This document shows positions 36,784-45,250 of a DNA stretch of 64,000 bases, piece after piece. Source of the stretch: Shinella sp. WSJ-2. GTDB taxonomy: Bacteria > Pseudomonadota > Alphaproteobacteria > Rhizobiales > Rhizobiaceae. Position numbers and translations under genes: made by a program. Numbering within the stretch: position 1 is the stretch's first letter; every line of letters begins with the position of its first letter. The stretch lies in assembly GCF_003432075.1 (NCBI RefSeq), contig NZ_QWBU01000002.1, positions 186,001-250,000 of the forward strand. Reading direction: 5' to 3'. Below the pieces are notes generated by a model that saw only the letters and a program-made list of their open reading frames with translations, was not told the origin of the DNA and ran no database searches.

Positions 36784-37559
36784 GCCGCGATAGCCTCCGT
36801 CGGCAGCTTGGCGCCCGTCATGAAGGCGACGGCGTCGGACATCGAGTAATCCTTCGGATTGATCACCGTCAGCCGCCGGCCAAGCCTGTGGATGTGGATG
36901 CGGTCCGCCACCTCAAAGACATGCGGCATGTTGTGCGAGATCAGCACGATCGGAATGCCGCGCCGGCGCACGTCGAGGATGAGCTCCAAAACGCGCCGGC
37001 TCTCCTTGACCCCGAGCGCTGCCGTCGGCTCGTCGAGGATGATGACCTTCGAGCCGAAGGCGGCGGCGCGCGCCACCGCCACACCCTGGCGCTGGCCACC
37101 CGAAAGCGTCTCCACTGCCTGGTTGATGTTCTGGATCGTCATCAGGCCGAGTTCCGACAGCTTGTCGCGGGCGAATTTTTCCATCGCCGTCCGGTCGAGC
37201 TTGCGGAACACGCTGCCCATGACGCCCGGTTTGCGGATCTCGCGGCCGAGGAACATGTTGTCGGCGATCGACAGCGCCGGTGACAAAGCGAGGTTCTGGT
37301 ACACCGTCTCGATCCCGGCCTTCTGGGCGTCTATCGGCGAACGGAAACTGACCGGCTGGCCTTCGAGGCGGATTTCCCCCTCGTCCGGCGTGATGGCCCC
37401 AGAGATCGCCTTGATCATCGAGGATTTTCCGGCGCCGTTGTCGCCGATCACGGCGAGGATTTCACCGGGATAGAGGTCGAAATCGGCATTGTCGAGGGCG
37501 GTGACGCGACCATAGCGTTTTACCAGGCCACGGGCGGTGAGAATGGGTTCGAGTGCCAT
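36780..37559 (-). CDS. frcA: fructose ABC transporter ATP-binding protein
   Basis: A 259-residue single ABC cassette. Walker A GDNGAGKSS (residues 39-47), Q-loop TVYQNLALSP, signature ETLSGGQRQGV, Walker B KVIILDEPTAAL and switch His in VLISHNMPHV are intact. Sugar cassettes of this CUT2 group are often duplicated, but here there is one copy, as in FrcA. It energises fructose (and probably mannose/ribose) import with FrcB and FrcC. The start shares a base with the frcC stop (TGATG). Confidence 0.95.
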   Translation of the reverse strand: MALEPILTARGLVKRYGRVTALDNADFDLYPGEILAVIGDNGAGKSSMIKAISGAITPDEGEIRLEGQPVSFRSPIDAQKAGIETVYQNLALSPALSIADNMFLGREIRKPGVMGSVFRKLDRTAMEKFARDKLSELGLMTIQNINQAVETLSGGQRQGVAVARAAAFGSKVIILDEPTAALGVKESRRVLELILDVRRRGIPIVLISHNMPHVFEVADRIHIHRLGRRLTVINPKDYSMSDAVAFMTGAKLPTEAIAA

Positions 37560-38650
37560 CAGCCTGCTACCTTTCTGATCCACTGGTCGATTGCGACTGC
37601 CGAAATGATCAGGACGCCGATCAGGAGATAGGTCCATTGCGGGTCCGTGCCTATGAGGCGCAGGCCGAGCGAAAACACACCCACGATCAGCGCCCCGAAA
37701 ATCATGCCGAGGATCGAGCCGCGTCCGCCGAAGAGCGAGAGGCCGCCGATCACCACGGCGGTGATCGATTCGATATTGGCGAACTGGCCGGCGGTCGGCG
37801 AGACCGAACCGATGCGGCCGATGAGAGCCCAGCCGGCCAGTGCGCAGATCAGGCCGGACAGCGTGTAGACCGAGACCAGCATGCGCTTGACGTTCACGCC
37901 GGCAAGTTCCGCCGCGTCAGGATCGTCGCCGACGGCATAGACATGGCGGCCCCAGGCGGTCTGGTTCAGCACATACCAGAGCACGCCCACCAGGAGCACC
38001 ATCGCGATGACGCCATAGGTGAAGACCGCGCCACCGAGCTTGATATTGTTGCCGAAGAACTGCAGGAGCGGCGCCTGCGTGGCCAAATCCTGCGAACGGA
38101 TCGTCTCGTTGGCCGAATAGAGGAAGTTCGAGGCGAGGATGATCTGCCACATGCCGAGCGTGACGATGAAGGGGGGCAGCTTCATGCGGGCGACGAGCAG
38201 GCCGTTGATATAGCCGCAGAGCGCGCCGCAGGCGAGGCCGCAAACGACGGACACGGCGGGTGGCAGGCCATAGCGGAAGGTGAACTGGCCCATCACGACG
38301 GATGAGAGCACCATGATTGCGCCGACCGAAAGATCGATACCGGCCGTCAGGATGACCAGCGTCTGGGCCGCACCGACGATGCCGACGATCGCCACCTGCT
38401 GGAGGATCAGCGTCATGGTGAAGGCGGAGAAGAACTTTCCGCCGAGAATGGCGCCGAACACCGCGACCGACAGCACGAGCACGATGAGCGGTACGGCAGA
38501 CGGGCTGCCATGCAGGAAATGCTGGAATTTCTGAATGGGTGTCTTGTCGTTCGTATCGAAGGACGCGACCTGCGTCGAACTGCCGGTCAGTACCTTCTCG
38601 AATTCCTGCGAGGGTTGCGAGGCCGGTGTGGCCGTCGTTGTCTCACTCAT
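37559..38650 (-). CDS. frcC: fructose ABC transporter permease
   Basis: A 363-residue CUT2 permease. A disordered Ser/Thr/Gln-rich N-terminus of about 50 residues precedes about ten helices. The conserved AQTLVILTAGIDLSVGAIM and GRHVYAVGDDPDAAELAGVNV (given in parts) are the family's signature segments, and GGLSLFGGRGSILG lies near the end. It is preceded by a 264-bp gap after frcB containing a stable hairpin, and is tightly coupled to frcA. Confidence 0.95.
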   Translation of the reverse strand: MSETTTATPASQPSQEFEKVLTGSSTQVASFDTNDKTPIQKFQHFLHGSPSAVPLIVLVLSVAVFGAILGGKFFSAFTMTLILQQVAIVGIVGAAQTLVILTAGIDLSVGAIMVLSSVVMGQFTFRYGLPPAVSVVCGLACGALCGYINGLLVARMKLPPFIVTLGMWQIILASNFLYSANETIRSQDLATQAPLLQFFGNNIKLGGAVFTYGVIAMVLLVGVLWYVLNQTAWGRHVYAVGDDPDAAELAGVNVKRMLVSVYTLSGLICALAGWALIGRIGSVSPTAGQFANIESITAVVIGGLSLFGGRGSILGMIFGALIVGVFSLGLRLIGTDPQWTYLLIGVLIISAVAIDQWIRKVAG

Positions 38651-38882
38651 GATCCTTTTCCTCCCCTTCCGATGCCGACCGTCGCGGCAGTGCCGGATAA
38701 AATGGGTGCGTGGACGTATCGGTAGAGACGCGTTCGCGCACCTGCCGCCTTCTTCGGGCGGCCTTCTCCGTGCAGCAGCACGATACCATGCCGCTGATCC
38801 CTGGGGAGAAAGGTGCCCACGTCTTTTCGCGATTGTCAAAACAAGGGTGCGTTCGCGCCACCCGATCCGTCCATGGCGGATG

Positions 38883-38907
38883 GCCGGCCCGATCAAACCG
38901 GGCCGGC
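38883..38907 (-). promoter_or_regulatory. hairpin after frcB
   Basis: GCCGGCCCG (38883-38891) pairs perfectly with CGGGCCGGC (38899-38907), loop 7, eight bases past the frcB stop. With no T-tract it probably protects the frcB message from 3' decay and lowers frcCAK expression relative to the binding protein. Confidence 0.6.
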
Positions 38908-38914
38908 GGGGGCA

Positions 38915-39940
38915 TCAGCCCCAGCACTTGTCCTTGCCGGCCTTGGTGTCGATCGACTCGACGCCTGCCGCCGGCTTGTCCGTCACGAGGGCGACGCCCG
39001 TGTCGAAGAAGTCCTTGCCTTCGGTGGCTTTCGGCTTTTCACCGGTGTCGGCGAACTTCTTGATCGCCTCGACGCCGAGGGCCGCCATCATCAGCGGGTA
39101 CTGCTGCGACGTGGCGCCGATGACGCCGTCGATGACGTTCTGGACGCCCGGGCAACCGCCGTCGACCGACACGATCAGCACGTCCTTCTCCTTGCCGACG
39201 GCCTTGAGCGCTTCATAGGCGCCGGCAGCAGCCGGTTCGTTGATGGTGTGCACGACGTTGATGGACGGATCCTTCTGCAGGAGGTTTTCCATGGCGGTGC
39301 GGCCGCCTTCCTCGTTGCCGTTGGTCACGTCATGGCCGACGATGCGCGGGTCGTCCTCGTCGCCGATCTTGGTAATGTCCTTCACGTCGATGCCGAAGCC
39401 CTTCATGAAGCCCTGGTCGCGCAGAACGTCGACGGAAGGCTGGGAAGGCGTCAGGTCGAGGAAGGCAACCTTGGCGTCCTTGGCGGCGTCGCCGAGCGTT
39501 GCTGCAGCCCACTTGCCGATCAGTTCGCCGGCGAGCAGGTTGTCGGTGGCGAAGGTCATGTCGGCGCTGTCGAGCGGCTCGAGCGGCGTGTCGAGTGCGA
39601 TGACGAGCAGGCCGGCGTCACGGGCCTTCTGCACCGAGGGAACGATGCCCTTGGTGTCGGAAGCGGCAATCAGGATGCCCTTCGCGCCGTCGGCAATGCA
39701 GGTTTCGATCGCTGCGACCTGGCTTTCCGAGTCACCGTCGACCTTGCCGGCATAGGCCTTCAGCGTGACGCCGAGTTCCTTGGCCTTGGCTTCGGCGCCT
39801 TCCTTCATCTTGACGAAGAAGGGGTTGGTGTCGGTCTTGGTGATCAGGCAGGCGGTGGTGTCAGCGGCGGCAGCCGACGACGAGAAGGCTACGCCGAGCG
39901 CGAGTGCGCCAAGAGCGGCGGAAATGATGGATTTTTTCAT
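38915..39940 (-). CDS. frcB: fructose ABC transporter substrate-binding protein
   Basis: A 341-residue periplasmic binding protein. Signal peptide [19 protein letters not shown] with cleavage after AAA near residue 25; mature CUT2/RbsB-like domain starts [33 protein letters not shown] and [19 protein letters not shown] line the two lobes. It presents fructose to FrcCA. It is the first gene of frcBCAK and faces frcR across 289 bp. GGGAGGATAC precedes the ATG. Confidence 0.95.
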   Translation of the reverse strand: MKKSIISAALGALALGVAFSSSAAAADTTACLITKTDTNPFFVKMKEGAEAKAKELGVTLKAYAGKVDGDSESQVAAIETCIADGAKGILIAASDTKGIVPSVQKARDAGLLVIALDTPLEPLDSADMTFATDNLLAGELIGKWAAATLGDAAKDAKVAFLDLTPSQPSVDVLRDQGFMKGFGIDVKDITKIGDEDDPRIVGHDVTNGNEEGGRTAMENLLQKDPSINVVHTINEPAAAGAYEALKAVGKEKDVLIVSVDGGCPGVQNVIDGVIGATSQQYPLMMAALGVEAIKKFADTGEKPKATEGKDFFDTGVALVTDKPAAGVESIDTKAGKDKCWG

Positions 39941-40080
39941 CTGTATCCTCCCAAGGACAAAACGGGATGCGCTCCTCTCCTGGAGCCATCCGGTCGCAAG
40001 GGGCCGTGCGGCTCCTCCGCCAGCCGACCCTGCTTCCGAGCTTGAGAAAAACATCAAAAGAAATGCCTGTCAATAAATAA

Positions 40081-40104
40081 ATCGAATTGAATTATTAATT
40101 CGAT
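40081..40104. promoter_or_regulatory. ROK-type operator in the frcB/frcR gap
   Basis: ATCGAATT (40081-40088) and AATTCGAT (40097-40104) form a perfect 8-bp inverted repeat with an 8-base AT-rich spacer, in the most AT-rich part of the gap. It is 141 bp from the frcB start and 126 bp from frcR. Binding by FrcR is inferred. No other feature is obvious in this 289-bp gap. Confidence 0.65.
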
Positions 40105-40229
40105 GTGGCATGCTCTGATCAAGATGGGCGGAGACCCCGGCTGTCACATTTCCGATGGAAGAGCGGAAAGACAGCCGATAAGAGGACCTGAAGGGATGCA
40201 TCGCATCCTGAAGGGCACGGGAGGAGACG

Positions 40230-41459
40230 ATGAGCAAACATGCCGCGACGGCGCCCGCCGCGCCGGCCGAAATCCTCGATCCCAGCGGTGGCGCCAACCA
40301 GGTGCGCGTGCGCGCCTATAACGAGCGCCTCGTGATGTCGCTGGTCCGCCGGCATGGCAGCCTGTCGAAGGCCGATATCGCGCGGCGCAGCGGCCTTTCG
40401 GCTCAGACCGTCACCGTCATCATGCGCGCGCTGGAGGCCGAGGGCCTGTTGATGCGCGGAGAGCCGATGCGCGGCAAGGTCGGCCAGCCCTCCGTGCCGA
40501 TGCGGCTCAATCCGGATGCGGTCTATTCGCTGGGTCTCAAGATCGGCCGGCGCAGCGCCGATATCGTCTTGATGGATTTCGTTGGCGGCATCCGCCGCCA
40601 GGTGCGGCTGACCTTTCCTTATCCCATGCCCGGATCGCTGCTTTCCTTCGTCGAGGAGGGGCTGGCGGAGCTCGAAGCGTCGATCACGCCGGAGGAGCGC
40701 GCCCGCATCGCCGGCTTCGGCGTCGCCGCGCCTTTCGAGCTGTGGAGCTGGGCGAGTGAAGTGGGTGCACCGCAGGCCGATATGGACCAATGGCGCGGGG
40801 TCGATCTCGAGGCCGAGATCGCCAAGCGCGTGCCCTATCCCGTGACCTTGCAGAACGATGCGACCAGCGCCTGCGCCGCCGAGCTGGTCTTCGGCCTCGG
40901 GCCGCAATATCCCGACTTCCTCTATCTCTTCATCGGCTCTTTCATCGGCGGTGGCGTAGTGCTGAATTCCGCGCTCTTCACCGGCCGCACGGGCACCGCC
41001 GGCGCCATCGGCCCGCTGCCCGTGCAGGGCCGCAACGGCGAGACGGTGCAGCTCCTGAAGATCGCCTCGATCTACCGCCTCGAGAACCTGCTGCGCGAGC
41101 ACGGCATCGACCCGAAACCCGTCTGGTATTCGCCCGACGACTGGGTGGATTTTGGCGCACCGCTGCAAATCTGGATCGACGACATGGCGGCAGCGCTTGC
41201 CCAGGCCGTCGTCGCCTCTGCCTCGGTCATCGACTTCTCGGCCGTCATCATCGACGGCGGTTTTCCGGCCTGGGTGCGCGAACGCGTCGTCGCCGCCACG
41301 CGGGCCGCCGTTGCCCGGCTCGACCTGCAGGGCGTCACCATGCCCGAGATCATCGAGGGCGCGGTCGGCAGCCGCGCGCGCTCGGTCGGCGGTGCCAGCC
41401 TGCCGCTGTTCTCCCGCTATCTTCCGGATCATAACGTCCTCTTCAAGGAGCTTGCCTGA
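40230..41459 (+). CDS. frcR: ROK-family regulator of the fructose locus
   Basis: A 409-residue ROK protein: winged helix at about 28-85 (NERLVMSLVRRHGSLSKADIA, LSAQTVTVIMRALEAEGLL) and an ASKHA sugar-binding domain afterwards (SLGLKIGRRSADIVLMDFVG, LQNDATSACAAELVFG, LFIGSFIGGGVVLN). The DGA and zinc motifs of true glucokinases are not evident, fitting a regulator. Divergent from frcB as in Sinorhizobium. GGGAGGAGA precedes the ATG. Its TGA is immediately followed by the ATG of the mutarotase gene. Confidence 0.92.
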   Translation: MSKHAATAPAAPAEILDPSGGANQVRVRAYNERLVMSLVRRHGSLSKADIARRSGLSAQTVTVIMRALEAEGLLMRGEPMRGKVGQPSVPMRLNPDAVYSLGLKIGRRSADIVLMDFVGGIRRQVRLTFPYPMPGSLLSFVEEGLAELEASITPEERARIAGFGVAAPFELWSWASEVGAPQADMDQWRGVDLEAEIAKRVPYPVTLQNDATSACAAELVFGLGPQYPDFLYLFIGSFIGGGVVLNSALFTGRTGTAGAIGPLPVQGRNGETVQLLKIASIYRLENLLREHGIDPKPVWYSPDDWVDFGAPLQIWIDDMAAALAQAVVASASVIDFSAVIIDGGFPAWVRERVVAATRAAVARLDLQGVTMPEIIEGAVGSRARSVGGASLPLFSRYLPDHNVLFKELA

Positions 41460-41888
41460 ATGTTGAAAGGTATCGACCCCATCCTGAGCCCGGAGCTCCT
41501 GTCGACACTGCGCGCCATGGGACACGGCGACGAGATCGCCATCGTCGACGGCAATTACCCCGGTGTCGAACATGCCCGCCGCCTCGTCCGCCTCGATGGC
41601 GTTGCGCTCATCCCTGCGCTCAACGCCGTGCTGTCCGTCATGCCTGTCGACGATTTCGTCGAGGAAGCGATCTTCCGCTCGACCTTCCGCCAGGAGCGCG
41701 ACAGGCTGGAGCCCGTCCACCACGAGATCATCGCCTGCTGTGCCGGGCACGAGCCGGACCGCCGGGTCGTGCCGCTGGTCGGCGCCGATTTCTACAACCG
41801 CGTGCGTGCCGCCCATACGCTGGTGCAGACCAGCGAGCCGCGGCTCTATGCGAATGTGATCCTGCGCAAGGGCGTCATTTATCCCTGA
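41460..41888 (+). CDS. fucU: FucU/RbsD-family sugar mutarotase
   Basis: A 142-residue protein of the RbsD/FucU fold. MLKGIDPILSPELLSTLRAMGHGDEIAIVDGNYPG is the near-complete family signature (quoted in part: LRAMGHGDEIAIVDGN), with the catalytic His in MGHGDE, and the C-terminal LYANVILRKGVIYP. These enzymes interconvert anomeric and ring forms of fucose or ribose. It abuts frcR with no gap, so it belongs to the fructose regulon here. A small CTGTTCC/GGAACAG hairpin at 41890-41907 follows. Confidence 0.92.
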   Translation: MLKGIDPILSPELLSTLRAMGHGDEIAIVDGNYPGVEHARRLVRLDGVALIPALNAVLSVMPVDDFVEEAIFRSTFRQERDRLEPVHHEIIACCAGHEPDRRVVPLVGADFYNRVRAAHTLVQTSEPRLYANVILRKGVIYP

Positions 41889-41985
41889 ACTGTTCCGGTG
41901 GGAACAGCGGTAGGGCGGGCAATGTGAGATCTTCAGATTACCGGATGAGAGAGGCTCATCCTCAACCAGAGATCAGGAGAGACCC

Positions 41986-42162
41986 ATGCGCAAGTTCATC
42001 GTTTCCGCCGCCGTTGCCCTCGTCGCCGCCGTCTCCTTTGCGGCCCCCTCGCAGGCCGGTTACTACGGCTACGACTACCAGCCGTACTGCTTCATCAAGA
42101 AGATCAAGTCCTACGACTACTACGGCAATGTCGTCATCAAGCGCATCAAGGTTTGCCGCTGA
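41986..42162 (+). CDS. small secreted protein, 58 residues
   Basis: ATG at 41986 with AGGAGAG eight bases upstream. Residues 1-24 form a clear signal peptide (MRKFIVSAAVALVAAVSFAA, cleavage after SQA); the mature 34 residues are Tyr/Lys-rich (GYYGYDYQPYCFIKKIK) with two Cys that could pair. A strong terminator follows 31 bp after the stop. No homologue is known to me with a function, but the ribosome site, signal peptide and terminator together support a real gene. Confidence 0.75.
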   Translation: MRKFIVSAAVALVAAVSFAAPSQAGYYGYDYQPYCFIKKIKSYDYYGNVVIKRIKVCR

Positions 42163-42193
42163 TTTCGTCCTTTCATCAATCCTCCCCGCCTGG

Positions 42194-42226
42194 CCCGGCT
42201 CGTAAGAGCCGGGTTCTTTATGTTTC
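42194..42226 (+). terminator. terminator of the small secreted protein gene
   Basis: CCCGGCTC (42194-42201), GTAA loop, GAGCCGGG (42206-42213), then TTCTTTATGTTT. Confidence 0.88.
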
Positions 42227-42286
42227 AGCCCTTGAACGAAGCAAAAGGGCGTGATTGTCTCGCGCGATATCGAAAGGGAGTATCGC

Positions 42287-43012
42287 ATGCGAGTTCTGGT
42301 GGTGGAAAACGACAGGGTAACGCTGCTCGGACAGATCGGCGTGGCGCTTGAGGAAGCGGGCGCCGAACTCGACATTTGCCGTCCCCATGCCGGCGACGCC
42401 ATCCCCGCCGACGAGACCGGTCACGATGCTATCGTGGTGATGGGCGGCCCGCAGAATGCCCGCGACGACGAAAACCACGCCTATCTGCCGGACCTTGCCG
42501 CCCTGATGCGCCGCTTCGGCGATGCCGAAAAATCCGTGCTCGGCGTCTGCCTCGGCAGCCAGCTTCTGGCGCGGGCCTATGGCGCGGAGAACCTGATCGG
42601 CACCCATCCGGAATTCGGCTGGTGCCAGGTGGCGCTCACCAAGGATGGGGCCGGTGATCCCGTGCTGTCGGCCGCCGCCGGCGATTTCCCGATTTTCGAA
42701 TGGCACAGCGATTCCTTCACGCTGCCCGAGGGTGCCGTCCGCCTTGCCGGCAATGCCGCCGCCGAGAACCAGGCCTTCCGCCTCGGCCGCGCCATTTACG
42801 GCACGCAGTTCCATTTCGAGGCGAGCCGGCCGGTCGTCGAGGCCTGGGTCGAGACCTTCCCGGACCTGATCCGGACCACCGCGCCCGAATGGCATGCACG
42901 CCGCGATGCCCTTGCCGCCGAACACGGCCCGGCCGCCGACGCCACCGGCCTTGCGCTGGCCCGTGCCTGGGTGGCGACGATTGGTGCGGCAGAAGCCCGC
43001 CGCGTCGCCTAA
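42287..43012 (+). CDS. class I glutamine amidotransferase, GMP-synthase-like
   Basis: A 241-residue stand-alone GATase domain. The nucleophile is Cys88 in LGVCLGSQLLA, with His176 and Glu178 in GTQFHFEAS. VVMGGPQNARDDE is the oxyanion-side loop. Such free-standing proteins include gamma-glutamyl hydrolases of polyamine catabolism and unknown amidases. The ATG at 42287 follows AAAGGGAG. The end overlaps the convergent MocR gene by four bases. The acceptor is unknown. Confidence 0.88.
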   Translation: MRVLVVENDRVTLLGQIGVALEEAGAELDICRPHAGDAIPADETGHDAIVVMGGPQNARDDENHAYLPDLAALMRRFGDAEKSVLGVCLGSQLLARAYGAENLIGTHPEFGWCQVALTKDGAGDPVLSAAAGDFPIFEWHSDSFTLPEGAVRLAGNAAAENQAFRLGRAIYGTQFHFEASRPVVEAWVETFPDLIRTTAPEWHARRDALAAEHGPAADATGLALARAWVATIGAAEARRVA

Positions 43013-44439
43013 CGGTCGACGATCGCGGTCGCGAATCGCCTTGCGACCGCCTCCAGCACATCGGGTGCAAAGCCGGAAAAGCCGATCACCAGCCCCTGCC
43101 GCGGCGCATGGGTGACGGCCATGGCCGAGAGGGCGCGCACACCCAGCCCGGCCTGACGGGCGATCTCGACCGCTTCCGTATCGGCAAGCGATGGTGGCAG
43201 CGCCGCGACAAGGTGCAGGCCCTGGTCCGGCACATCGACGGTGAGGTTTTGCGCCGTCGAAAGCCCTGCCACCAGGGCATCCCGCGCCGCCTGCGCCTGC
43301 CGCCTTGCCCGCCGCAGATGCGCTGAAAAATGACCCTCGTTGATGAGGTCGGTCAGCGCGGCCTCGGCCAGTGTCGGCGGGCTGCGGTCAGTGCGGATGC
43401 GCAGCGCGATGACCTGGTCGAGCAGTGCATCGGGGATCACGGCATAACCGAGGCGCAGGCCCGGAAACAGCACCTTGGAGAAGGTGCCGAGATAGATCAC
43501 GCGGCCGCTGTCATCCATGCCCTGCATGGCGGCGAGCGGCGGGCCGGCGAAGCGGAACTCGCTGTCATAATCGTCCTCAAGGATCCAGCCCCCGGTCTCC
43601 CGTGCCCAGTCGATCAAGGCGAGCCGCCGGCGCATGCTCATCGCCACGCCGAGCGGAAACTGGTGCGAGGGCGTGACATAGACCGCCTTCGCGCCCCGCG
43701 CGGCCTGCCCGATATCCGCGCCCTCTTCGTCAACCGGCAGACCCGAAAGGACGAGGCCCGCACCGGCAAGGGCGGCGCGGGCGCTCGGATAACAGGGATC
43801 TTCGATCATCACCCGGTCGCCGACGGCAAGCGCACTGCGGATGACGAGATCGATGCCCTGCTGGATGCCGGTCGTAATGACGATCGAACGCGCCTCGCAG
43901 CGCACGCCACGCGCTTGCCGGAGATAGGCGGCGATGGCCTGGCGCAGCGCATCGCCGCCGCGCGGATCGCCGTAATAGAAATGCTCCGGGCCGGGGCGGG
44001 CGAGGTGGCGCGACAGGAGCGTGCGGAAAAGGCCGAGCGTGCGGGCATCCGCCATCGCCACCCCGAGCGTGCCCGGCAATGGCATTTTCGGTACGACGCT
44101 CTCCGATGGTGCGAGGGCTGTGGGTTTCACCGTCGGCACCCGTCCGGCCACGAAGGTGCCGGCGCCGGTGCGCGCCACGGCATAACCCTCGGCGATCAGC
44201 ATTTCGAAGGCGGCGATCACGCTGCCGCGCGACGTCTTCAGTCGGCCTGCAAGGTCGCGTGATGGCGGCAGTTTGGCGCCGGGCGGGATGTTGCCCGCCT
44301 CAATCAGTCGGCGCAGTTCGCGGTAAAGCGCCGGCGTGCGTTTCCCCGTCGCCGGCAGAACGGGAATGAGCGCGGACCAATCCGGCAGATTGGTCCTGAT
44401 TTTTTGCTCTGAATTGGTGCTTTTTCGATCCAATATCAT
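43009..44439 (-). CDS. MocR/PdxR-type regulator (GntR-aminotransferase fusion)
   Basis: A 476-residue chimera. The GntR winged helix is at about 35-105 (LYRELRRLIEAGNIPPGAKLP, TSRGSVIAAFEMLIAEGYAV); from about 120 a class I aminotransferase fold follows with HFYYGDPRGG, EDDYDSEFRF and the PLP Lys in LGTFSKVLFPGLRLGY. MocR proteins commonly sense PLP. It diverges from a PNPOx-like gene. Several ATTGG boxes fall in its first 22 codons and promoter, so the true start may be later or the operator is internal. Confidence 0.93.
   Translation of the reverse strand: MILDRKSTNSEQKIRTNLPDWSALIPVLPATGKRTPALYRELRRLIEAGNIPPGAKLPPSRDLAGRLKTSRGSVIAAFEMLIAEGYAVARTGAGTFVAGRVPTVKPTALAPSESVVPKMPLPGTLGVAMADARTLGLFRTLLSRHLARPGPEHFYYGDPRGGDALRQAIAAYLRQARGVRCEARSIVITTGIQQGIDLVIRSALAVGDRVMIEDPCYPSARAALAGAGLVLSGLPVDEEGADIGQAARGAKAVYVTPSHQFPLGVAMSMRRRLALIDWARETGGWILEDDYDSEFRFAGPPLAAMQGMDDSGRVIYLGTFSKVLFPGLRLGYAVIPDALLDQVIALRIRTDRSPPTLAEAALTDLINEGHFSAHLRRARRQAQAARDALVAGLSTAQNLTVDVPDQGLHLVAALPPSLADTEAVEIARQAGLGVRALSAMAVTHAPRQGLVIGFSGFAPDVLEAVARRFATAIVDR
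44374..44434. promoter_or_regulatory. cluster of ATTGG/CCAAT boxes
   Basis: GGACCAAT (44374-44381) and ATTGGTCC (44389-44396) make a perfect 8-bp inverted repeat; ATTGG recurs at 44413-44417 and CCAAT at 44430-44434. They cover the first codons of the MocR gene and its promoter side. MocR proteins typically bind such repeated short boxes. Assignment is inferred. Confidence 0.6.
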
Positions 44440-44480
44440 GACGCACCATGTGGCCAGATTTTTCGAAAGGCAAGACCCGC

Positions 44481-45203
44481 ATGACCGCCGAGACTGAAAC
44501 CGCCACCTATCCCGTCACCCCGCGTAACCGCGTCAAGCGCATGCATGAGCGCGGCAGCTATGATCGCGCGGCGGTCCACGCCATTCTCGATGCGGCCATG
44601 CTCTGTCATGTCGCCTATGTCATCGACGGCCAGCCCTATGCCACGCCGACGCTGTTCTGGCGCCGGGGCGACACGCTCTACTGGCACGGTTCGTCAGCGA
44701 GCCGCATGCTGCGCCACCTGAAGGCCGGCACGCCCGCCTGCCTCACCGTCGCCCATCTCGACGGGCTGGTGCTCGCCCGCTCCGGTTTCAACCATTCGGC
44801 CAATTACCGCTCCGCCATGTGTTTCGGCACGGCGCGGCTTGTGGACGACGAGGCGGAGAAGATCGAGGCGATGCGCGACGTGGTCGACCGCTTCTATCCC
44901 GAGCGCAGCGCGCTCTTGCGTCCCATCACGCCGCAGGAGGCCAAGGCCACGACGATCATCGCCATGGTGATCGACGATGCCGCCGCAAAAGTCCGCGCCA
45001 AGGGCGTCGGCGACGACGAGGAAGATTTCGCCCTGCCGATCTGGGCCGGCGTCATCCCCGTCACGACCGTGCTCGGTAAGGTGCAGACCTGCCACCGGCT
45101 GGTGGGCGGCGTCGACAAGCCGGAAACACTGTCGATCTTCCCCGAAGGCGGCCGGCTCGACACGGCGCTTCTCGAAGGGCAGCGGATCTACGAAGAGGCC
45201 TGA
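44481..45203 (+). CDS. pyridoxamine 5'-phosphate oxidase-like flavin protein
   Basis: A 240-residue split-barrel FMN protein of the PNPOx-like/nitroreductase group (NimA-like). NRVKRMHERGSYDRAAVHAIL is the standard N-terminus, followed by LCHVAYVIDGQPYATPTLFW (flavin strand pair) and WHGSSASRMLRHLKAG. The ATG at 44481 follows AAGGCAAG; an ATG 11 codons earlier is possible. It diverges from MocR, which typically controls such a neighbour. A true pyridoxal phosphate role is unproven. Confidence 0.87.
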   Translation: MTAETETATYPVTPRNRVKRMHERGSYDRAAVHAILDAAMLCHVAYVIDGQPYATPTLFWRRGDTLYWHGSSASRMLRHLKAGTPACLTVAHLDGLVLARSGFNHSANYRSAMCFGTARLVDDEAEKIEAMRDVVDRFYPERSALLRPITPQEAKATTIIAMVIDDAAAKVRAKGVGDDEEDFALPIWAGVIPVTTVLGKVQTCHRLVGGVDKPETLSIFPEGGRLDTALLEGQRIYEEA

Positions 45204-45250
45204 GGCGCCTCCACAGATAAGGGGTCATGCGGCGAATGCTTCGCCCCTTC

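Noticed and set aside
38813-40045. A 410-codon frame antisense to frcB
   Set aside because: Opposite an intact binding-protein gene in a conserved operon; no domain or ribosome site.
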